In this document: positions 1 through 9,700 of the stretch, piece by piece
How positions within the stretch are numbered: the stretch's first letter is position 1
Layout: each line of letters begins with the position of its first letter
DNA from: Serinus canaria
Taxonomy: Eukaryota; Chordata; Aves; Passeriformes; Fringillidae
Length of the DNA stretch: 64,000 nucleotides
Direction of reading: 5' to 3'
Assembly (NCBI RefSeq): GCF_022539315.1
Contig: NC_066327.1
Span: 417,501 to 481,500, forward strand
Translations under genes and position numbers: made by a program
The notes under the pieces: model-generated
Told to the model about the DNA's origin: nothing
The model's database searches: none
Seen by the model: the letters and a program-made list of their open reading frames with translations, nothing else

Positions 1-646
1 GTTGGACCCTCAGTATACCCAGCAGCTGGAGCAGCACTGCCCACAGAGCTGAGGGGGTATCTGTGAAGTGCACAGTCCTCCACCTGTCCCCTCCAGTATT
101 ATTCCTGACAGCAGCTGTAGAAGCTGACACTGACATGTTACGAGGATAAAGCTTTTTTAGGGGGCTAGAGATTAGAGAGGAGGAGCTGTTGGGCTGTAAG
201 ATTTGTCTCAGGTTGTCATAAATGGGAGGAAAAAAGAAAATAATATTCCTTATATAGACTGTACAAGAGGAGTGGGAAGGGGAGATTGGGAAATTTGGTT
301 TATTTCTCAGGCTTGTGATCTACAGATCTTGCTTGATTTTTCTGCCTGAGCAGAACATTCTTAAGATACTGTGTGTGCAACCTGGATTTTAAGAATATTA
401 AGATACTGTGTGTGCAACCTGTAACTATCAGCTGAGGCAATTTGCCATTTTCCCACCTCTTGAAGGTGCTAATTATTCAGCCAGGACAGCGATGTGAGCA
501 AATGCTTGTGATTTCAATTATCTACTTGGTTTTAATAACTATCTTATACTGTTTGTTTGTTTGTTTGAGCACAAACTGGAAGCAGCTGCAGCTGCACGCC
601 AGATGTGCCCAGCCCAGCAGGTAACAGTCGGTGTTTCTGTCCCCAG
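1..646. other. Upstream flank or intron of GABRP, no exon recognised
   Basis: Presumed intron upstream of the first visible GABRP exon. A 23-24-nt stretch at 361-384 is repeated at 398-421 (period 37). An ATG at 502 opens a hydrophobic run that resembles a signal peptide and ends at a GT donor (621) in matching phase, but the intervening gap of 26 bases is too short for an intron, so I do not call it. Confidence 0.5.
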
Positions 647-756
647 GAGCTCTCTGGGTCATGGATCCAGCTTGCATGGCAGGGACACGATGTTCGTCAC
701 TGGATTTGAGAACCTCACCATGGGGTACAACAAATACCTCCGGCCCTACTTTGGTG
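647..756 (+). CDS. GABRP: GABRP exon: N-terminal region of mature protein
   Basis: Acceptor tctgtccccag, donor gtatgt. It reads [19 protein letters not shown] in frame, the conserved start of the extracellular domain with an N-glycosylation sequon (NLT). The first base completes a split codon, so at least one coding exon lies upstream. The 17 or so residues before GFENL are poorly conserved, as expected in this family. Confidence 0.9.
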
Positions 757-3700
757 GTATGTTGGCTGCACACAAGGGAGCATTTAAAATCAGTCTGTAA
801 TGCTCATGGGGAGAAGAGAGCAGGCTTTAACCTTGCTGCAGTTTCAAAGGTTGTGTTTCTTTTAAAAGGTTGTGTTTCCTTTAAATTAGTTGGGGTCCCA
901 GGCTGCCCTTTCTCTGCATCCACTACTCTCTTGAAAAGCTGGTGCAGGTATGTGTGGGGCTTGGGATCAGGTCCAGCTGTGAGGTGAAGAGCAGGGAATT
1001 TATAAACTTTAACATCTCTCTGAAAGACTTGACTAAATAATTAAATTCTGCTCTAACTGTACAAGCTTTTTTTTAGAGCCTGACCCTTGTGATTTTCTGC
1101 TTTACTTTTGGTCATGTACAGCTATTATAGCTACTTATGCAGCTCTAGAGAAATAAAGCCATTCTTCTTGCCAGGAATATTGACTTTTGACACATGCTTT
1201 CACCTCACACTGCAACACAAATCTGTTTCAAACCCTAGTGAGACTCTGGGGAGTTGGCAGCAGGCAGGAATTTAGGAACTTATCTGAGACTATTGAGCAA
1301 TTTGGATGTCAGGCCTCCCGCCTTCCAGGTTGGTGCTGTCATCACACAGAGGAACAGGTTTTTCAGAATGACATTCAGAACCTGAAAAGTATCATTGAAA
1401 GTCTTAGAAACAGCAATGACCATTTTTGTTTCTATTAATTTTGGTTTTGTGCCTGAACCATTAATGATACCCTGCTTGACCGAAAAATTTCCCATCAGCT
1501 TACACAAGGCCATGGATATTTCCCATTGCAGACTGACCTGCTGCTACTGGCAGCCCTTTCTGGCCATAGTAATAAATGACTGAGACAATACAGAATTTAC
1601 CATCTTGCTCTGCCTAGAATGGCTGACCTGGTGCAGTACTAGAGAAGCTCCTCTAAATCCTGTCACACCAGTGAGCAGATGCTTCTCAACAACAGAACAG
1701 AGATCCACTGCATCTGCAGTAAATGTTAAACAAAACCAGCCAGGACTCTTGTGTGATCTCCCCTGGAGGCTGAGTGCTCACGGTCGTGTCCTGTGGTCAG
1801 TAAATACAGTGGGTTTGAGTCTGAATAGACAGAGATGTGAACAACAGCTGCTTTCAAAAATACACATCTTCTGCAAATGAAATAAATCTATGAACCCTTT
1901 CAAGCAAACAATCAAAGCCAAAACCACCTGGAAACAGTTTCAGAAATTGTGTCCATTGGTTGTTCCTCATTCATGTGATTAGCAGCATTTTCAGCAGTTC
2001 CACTAGGAAAGGCCCCATTCTGTTGTCACGCAGGCAGAGAGGGCCATGCTGGAAAACATCAAGCCTGCTGTGGGGTCCCTGTGTCCCTGTGTCCCCATGT
2101 CCCTTTGTCCTTGTGTCCCCTTGTCTCTTTGTACCCTTGTCTCTGTGTCCTCATGTCCCCGTGTGCCTTTGTGCCCTTGTCTCTGTGTCCCCGTGTCCCC
2201 TTGTCTCTATGGCTCCATGTCCCCGTGTCCCTTTGTCCCCTTGTCCCTTTGTACCCATGTCCCCGTGTCCCCTTGTCCCTGTGTCTCTGTGTCCCCATGT
2301 CCCTGTGTCTCTGTGTCCCTATGTCCCTTTGTCCCCATGCCCCTTTGTAACCATGTCCCTTTGCCTCCGTGTCCCTTTGTCCCTCTGTCCCCGTGTCTCT
2401 GTGTCCCTTTATCCCCGTGTCCCCTTGTCCCCGTGTCCCTGTGTCCCTTTGTCCCTTTGTTCCCGTGTCCCCATGTCTCTGTCTCCCCATGTCACCGTGT
2501 CCCTCGCGGTGCTGCCCTCTCGCGGTGGCTCCCGGCGCCCGCCGCTCTCGGTTCGCGGGTCTCTCTCGGGCGGGAGCTGAACCGGGCTGGGCCCGGACCG
2601 GGCTTCTCCTCCGCATTTCAGGAGCTCCCGTTCTCGGGAACCGGGGACCTTCTCTCCTCTCGGTGCCTCCTCGCCAGGAACCGGGGCTGCCCAGCACTCC
2701 CTGAGCTGTGGGAAGTGCTCTGTGCCGAGGTTCCTGGCCTGGCCGCTCCGTGCCTGGTGCGGGCTGGGATCAAGGGACAAAGTGGTCCTGGCTTCCTGCC
2801 CAATGGCAAATGCCACTGCTGACCTAAACTGCTGAGCTCTGCAGCCAGTGCTAATGGGTATTTGCCCTCTGCTACCACCACCAAACACAGAACTCCAGCT
2901 CCCTAAAATGACAACTGCATTTCAGATCGTAGAATTTGTGAGCCTAATGCTCTGAAACTGTGTTTGACCCTCTGGGCCTCTGCAGTTTTAGTGACAGTGA
3001 GTGAGGCTGAAAACAGTGCCCACCCTGCACAGCGTCCTGAGTGGCTTTACTGTGCCCTCCGCACTTCCCTTCTCTCTGCTGAAGCATTTCATTCCCTCTG
3101 CAGGAGAACCTGTACAGATTGCAATGAGTTTGGACATTGCAAGTATTTCTAGTATACCTGAGAGTGACATGGTAAGTAAAAAAAACCTTTTATTTTACAA
3201 GATAAGATTGAGATATACCTGAGAGACTTCACATGTATTCCTGTATGTCCAGCACAGAAATGGTCATTTTGAAACTGCTTTGCTGTTCGGGGACTGTTGA
3301 TCACTTTCAGCAGTGGGATGAAAACAGAGCTCATTTATGACTTCAGACTGTTGTCCTGGTTTAGGGCAAATTTGGGAGGAAACTCCCAAAGGGGCTCCTC
3401 TAGAAAGCAGATTCGACTGGCCCCTCCCCCAACAGGTTCACAAAAATATTTCCTTGGAGATAAGTGGAAAAACCTGGTTATTTAACGAGCAAAGTATACA
3501 CAAGCATAAAAAATGAATAATATTAAACAATAAAACCTCTCACTGTTCTGAAGAGATGGCAAATTCAGAAAGTCCTTTTCATGGGCTGGAGCTTGGCTCA
3601 CTCAGTCTGTTATCAGTCCCGTCGGCGTTGGAATGCCGTGTCCTGGACCTGGTGGGCCACAGGCATGAGCTTCTGGTGTTTTTCTGGGTTTTTAGTCTAG

Positions 3701-6700
3701 AGCAGGTTCGAACAGTTCCAAGAAAAAGAAAAAAAACCACAGTCTGGGGAACTTCTCTGCCTCCGCTAGCTAAAAACTTACTAAAAGCAAAGGAAAGCTC
3801 TGTCCCACTGTCTGTCTGTGCTGCAGACAACACAGTCCTTGAGAAGGAATGTGGGGGAGCAAGTGCAGTTTCTGAAAACAAACTGCACTCTTCTTTTCCC
3901 CCCCCTTCACTTTCAGAACCAGTCTTAAAGGTGCCGAAAGCATAAACAGAACAGACAATTAGGAATACAAGCATCATAACATCATCCTAAGACAACTGTG
4001 TAGATGCCATGGTAATGTGGGCTTACAAGAAAAAAGAAGTGGTTCCAAAAGTCCTACTGGTCAAAAACTCAACACCTTCTGGAAATCAGACCCCATGTAA
4101 ATAGAAAAAAAATCAATCCTGTGTGGCATCCCTTGTGAGAAGAGAGTTGAATAGTCCAGCAGTGCCTGTGGTGTCCAGAAGGCTAAGCAAAGCATCAGCT
4201 TCAGAGCTGAGTGGGTGCTGCTTATTCTTTTCTGGTGGGGCACTGTGAGAATGCTCCAATCAATGTTGCAGGTTGATTTTGTCAGGCCAAACTCAAGAAA
4301 GTTCCAGTGCTTTTAGATTCAAAATTCCTATTAAAATAGAAGGCACAAGTTTTCTTTTTTTACTTGTTTGGGGGTTTTTTAAGATGTCCCTGACATAACA
4401 AGGTTGGATTCACTTACCTTTTTTCTCCAAAGCGCCAATGCCTCCTTGATAACCAGATTTATAGTATGTGTGGAGTATCCTAGCTCTAGGCAATGACTGA
4501 TCTGTAATGTCAATGACTTGTGGAGTGGCCTCAGGTTTGTGCTTCCCATCTGTTCTCTTACCTGCAAAATGGGCACAAAAGCATCAGTTATAAAAACTGC
4601 TCATTAAAAATATAAAGTACTGTAAGCATAATCTTCAGTTCTCAAACTCCACACTTTAGAATCAAAATGTATTAGAAATATTGCAGAGTGAATTAAACTG
4701 TGCCGAAAGTGAAACTTGAAGCCTGGCTGTGATAGGTTGAATAAGGACATGTTGTGTCCCTCTGACACACATGGTGTGCCCCAGCTGTGCCGTGCAGGTG
4801 CCTGGACACACATGCCCAGGCTCTGCTCTGTTCCGCAGGATTACACAGCCACCATCTCCCTGCGGCAGCGCTGGACAGACCCTCGGCTGGTCTTCCATGG
4901 CAACAAGAGCTTCACACTGGATGCTCGCCTGGTGGACTTGCTCTGGGTGCCAGACACCTACATTGTGGAGTTGAAAAGGTCCTTCCTGCACGACGTCACC
5001 GTGGGCAACTGCCTCGTCAGGCTGTTCTCTAATGGCACTGTCTTGTATGCCTTAAGGTACAGAGACCTCTGGCTTTGCTGCTGCTGGCTCAGAATAGATT
5101 TCCAGAATTACCCTGGACAGGAGCGGGTACCAGCTGTCACAGGTCATGAGTTTGGGGTCATCAAGCCAGCTGTGAGCATTCTCTGTTGATCCATTTCCCC
5201 CTGTTCTGGCTTCCAGAAATGCCAGTCAAGGATCAGGATCTCCCATCACGGTACATGCTGTATCCTGAGGCCTGCTCAGAAAGCTCACGAGTTTAGGTGT
5301 CACTGAGGAAAAATCCAGTCAGATGGGGCAGGGGAAGAATGGAAGGAGAACATCAAAAAGTAAAAGTTCAAGTGATAGTGGGAAACCATTTGCTTGTCCA
5401 GTGATGACTTCTGTTTTTTACCAAGAAGTGTATTTGTCCATGAACTGCAGGAAGGTGCCCAGCTCTTGAGTTAGCAATTCCTACAGTGCTCTCCTTAGCT
5501 TGCATTAACTGGGTCCCAGTTATCTCAGCTGCAGAGCAAAACTCATTTCCTCCACGTCAGAGAAAGCCAGAGTACATGTGCAGTTAGTCACTGCGCCTCA
5601 AAACGCAAGTGCTGACTCCTTAAGATGAGCAAATTGTAGCAAAAACAAATGTGAAAACATTTGTGAATCTACACTCTATATCCCACCAGATCAAAGCAAA
5701 ATTCCTCCCTGGGCTACATTTTCATTGGTGCTTGTTCTTGAGGGTTCTCAGTTAGTTCATATCATAGGTCCAAATAATCTAACTGACAGAGCAGAGCTTT
5801 GTGATCCAGTTTGCTGTGTAAAACATGCTTTTATTGCAATTTTCAGAGTTCTTTCTCTCCTACAGAATCACTACTACTGTTGCCTGTAACATGGACCTGT
5901 CAAAATACCCTATGGACACCCAAACATGCTGACTGCAGCTAGAAAGCTGTAAGTATAACGTTCTAGAAAACTCTAAATTTGTTTATTCATCAGTAACTAC
6001 ACATCTTGAATATTTGGATTAAGCACAGTGGCTTTCTGGAGTAGATTTTTATTCCCACAAATTATGTCCAAAAGAAAACAACTTGTGTCATCATTCTTCA
6101 AAGGTTTGTGTTGTAATCCACAGCCCAGAGAATTCCTGTCACTGTTCAGTTTATGCAAAAAAGTGGTAATAAAGAATATTTATTAAGGTGTAGATAATTC
6201 AGTCTTGCACAGAAAGGATGAAGTAATGTTGGTTGGTTTTCAAAATACAGATTCTTTTGAACACACAGCTTCTTCAAAACTAACTTGCAGGTTAAGTGCC
6301 TGTGATAGATTACAAGAAGGAACAATTCTCGCATCTTTAGGTTACAGCCTGTTGCAGCCCCCAAATCCCCTCTGTAAAACGATATGAGGAAGGGTGATTC
6401 TCACTAGAATTAGAGTTGCATATGGCTCTCAAACTCATGAGCTGAAATTAGGGCCAAACCCAGGTTTGTGATACCTGCCCCCCCATAGGGAGGGGATACA
6501 GAGGATGGGGCCCTTGTCAACAAAAGAGTATCAGACTGAGAAGTCTCAAGAAGAGGAATTATCAGTGAGTTCTGCTCTCAGTTAGATTAAAAGCTCACCT
6601 AAGGCAATGCTGGCTGAGAAAGACTCCAAGGCAACGTGGGCCACTGCAGGGTTGCTGTCCCACAGCTCAGCCAGTGCAGTGCTGCTGCTCCAGACCTGTG

Positions 6701-9700
6701 ATGAGCAGGCAGCCAGCTCCTGCTGCATGACACAAAACCAAACTTCCACCATCTCAGCATGGAAAGACCAGATTTTTAACTTCTGGGGTTGCGGCATGAA
6801 GCACCTAGGGAAGCACATATTATTTTCACATTAAAATCATATTAGTTCACTGTGGTTAACTCTATTACAAAGAATAGCTCCTGAAATAATAATGATTGGC
6901 CTCTTCTGCTAAAGCGGAGCATGTTTAGGCCTGGTTTAAAACTGATTGGGTCCTACATCATGCTCAGTTGCTGTATAATTCCAATGAAATTACATACATA
7001 TTGCCCACTGGAGATTTCATTAGGATAAGTGCCCAGAAATAATGCTATTTAAATATACACCAGATGAATTAACAACAATCTATCACTTATAAAATTTTCC
7101 TGATTAACCACGATTTATAAAACCACTTAGGAACTTTGAAAAGTCACATGCTTAGGATTCATGCTCTGGACACCTAATTTAGGAGTTCATCACGCCCAAG
7201 CTCTGGTAATTTGTGTCTAATAAGAAAACACAATTAGATGTAAATAGAGCTGCAACTTCATCTGATTCCTTCTACCAGGACAAATGGTTTATTATCAGAA
7301 TCACAGCGTCCCTACTCATGGTCTCAAAGAAGGGCTCTTAATAAAAGAATTAAATCAGTGAAACTGATGGACTTGTTTCCTAAATTAAGTCAAATTTTTG
7401 AAGGGAATGGCAGGCTGGCAACTCAATACAAGATTACCCCTCGGATTGAGGTACCCCTCAGTCTAACCTGAGTTTATGTCATCCCTGGAGGCACACACTC
7501 AGATGGCATATATGGAGTCCAACTGCTTTGAGGCAGGAATTTGGTGTTACCTAAATGTTGTGTGCATTTCTTTGTCCTCAGTAACGTAATGCCTTTGAGG
7601 ATATGAGAAATGATGTGTAGAAAAGGTTGTTTTGATAAGCAGGTTTCCTGGACAATGTGTACCCAGTCAGAGGAGCCTGGTTCATAACCACATAGCAGTC
7701 TCAGCTGTAAGCTCCTGACTACCTGAAAATTCATTTTCCGATGTTTTGAAGCACTTGAATAGATGACTCAGTGAAATGTGCTTGTGCTCTGTGGTAAGGG
7801 GCTCAGTGGGATCTGAATTCTCTTTCTTAACCACTGTGTTTCTCCTGTTCTTCTCTCAGGCACCAGAGAGAGAGTCTATGTTTGAGGGTTAGCCACAGCA
7901 GTACTAATTTCCCATTGTATGTAATCAAGCTGTGTATGACAGCAATGGATTATCTTTGAAAACATGAATACCTCATGTAAACAGCTGCAGTAGGCTCTCA
8001 GCAGCCTTGCACGTTGTGTGTCATTCCCAGAGGTGTGTGTTCCTGTCCACATCTGGAGAAGCAGACCAAGGGCAGCAAAGGAAGCACAGCCGATGTCCCT
8101 GCGTGGTCAGACACAGCTCAGGGGCCTCTGTCCAGTCTACAGTGCCGGGGTCAGGGCTCTGCTCCCTGCAGGAGGCATAGTAGGGCACAGCTGGGCTCTC
8201 CCTGGCCACAGCAGTCACACAGTGTCTGTGTTCTCCTCAGGGGGCTACGATGAGAATGATGTCACCTTCACCTGGCTGTGGGGAAACAGCTCCGTGCATG
8301 GCATGGAGAAGCTGCGGCTCTCCCAGTACACGGTGGAGCGCTACCACACCCTGGTCTCCAGGTCACAGCAGGAGACAGGTAAAACTAGGAGAGAAAAAAG
8401 CAGGGAAAGCTATTGGGTATTCCCCATCCCACCTCCTCTCCTTCTGTGGGCCAGGATCGTTTGACTCAGTCCTGAACCAGTGAAGCCTTTAGCAGATCTT
8501 AATCTAACAAAAAGAGATGAACCAAAAGGTGGTGACATCCTATTAGTTGCAGTCAGGATATTCTGTAAGATGGAAATCCACAGAAAGATGGAAGTTTAAA
8601 ATATACTGTATTCATTTGATGGATCTTAAGGTTTTTTTCCTTCTTCCTATTTTCTTCCACACATAACTGAAGAAACTCTATCTCTTCTATCCAGATGCGC
8701 AGTGTATAGGTACTGTGGAAAGCCATGTTTAGAGTAACTAGGAGTAAAATTAATTTTTTAAATATACATTTGTTTGTAAATTACAATTCTATCATGATGG
8801 AATAACATATTTTTGTAGATCAGAATTCAATGTCTTTTTCATTATCAGTGTAAAACACTCTTTTCTCCAATTACAGATAGTATGAAAGGGGGCAAAACTT
8901 CCTTAGAATGACAAGGTTTTAAAAATAACAGTGTTTTGTTGTTTTGTTGCATACACAGCCCATGAACAACATGGACTTTGTTTCTACACTTTAAAGGGAA
9001 TTGTTGTTTATAGAACAGAAATACATCCTGAAAACACTACTGATCCAGCCTCCAAACACCTATATTAGTATTTACAACAAATTGATTTTTAAAAGATGGA
9101 GAGCTCAAAAACATACCATTATCAAACATCACAAATCACTAATGAAAATGGGAGTCTGATTGTCTGTGATGATAAGGCACAGGGGTGCTTTGGGATTTGA
9201 GCCAGAGCCTGCTGATTGCAAGAGACAAATGTTTTGTCTCTTTTATAGCCATCAGGTAAGGCTGAACCTGGCAGTGCCCTTCAGAGCAGGAGTTGGGAAA
9301 GGTGCTGTGCTGTGTGAGAGGGTGGGTGAGAGCATCAGCCCTGCTCTGCTCAGAGCTGAGGCCCTGCTGTACCGTTCCTGCTATACTCGGGGGCAGGAGC
9401 CCCTTTGCAAAGCATCTGCTGTTCAGATGGGGTTGTTCAGATGCCTCTTTGCCTGTCAGTGCTGTGTGTATCCTCCTGTGTCAGGTGTGTTACCTGCATA
9501 AGCTCTGCTGAGCTCCATCAGCTGGTGCTGGTGCTGGGCTGTCCCAGTTTTACTTTGGGGGTCCTTGGGAACCTCACATTCACCAAGTCTCTTCCTTTCA
9601 TAAACAGGCAGTTACCCACGACTGATATTACAGTTTGAGCTGAGAAGAAACTTCCTTTACTTCATTTTGGAGACCTATGTGCCCTCCACTCTGCTTGTCA

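Larger units (their letters stand above)
757..3103. other. GABRP intron with minisatellite and GC-rich tail
   Basis: Intron between the first two visible exons. It holds a TGTCCC-type minisatellite (about 2075-2512) followed by a GC-rich segment (about 2513-2770) with many CpGs. Nothing else was recognised. Confidence 0.7.

Noticed and set aside
502..620. Signal-peptide-like frame before the first visible GABRP exon, ending in a GT donor in matching phase
   Set aside because: The gap to the next exon would be a 26-base intron, below the minimum for vertebrates. The match of phase is probably chance.
2059..2697. Long open frames on both strands over the TGTCCC array
   Set aside because: The frames follow the repeat period; the translation is only a short periodic pattern with no domain.
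4379..4576. Minus-strand 65-codon frame that looks protein-like
   Set aside because: No family was recognised, there is no splice context, and it lies within a GABRP intron. A degenerate transposon piece is possible but not supported.
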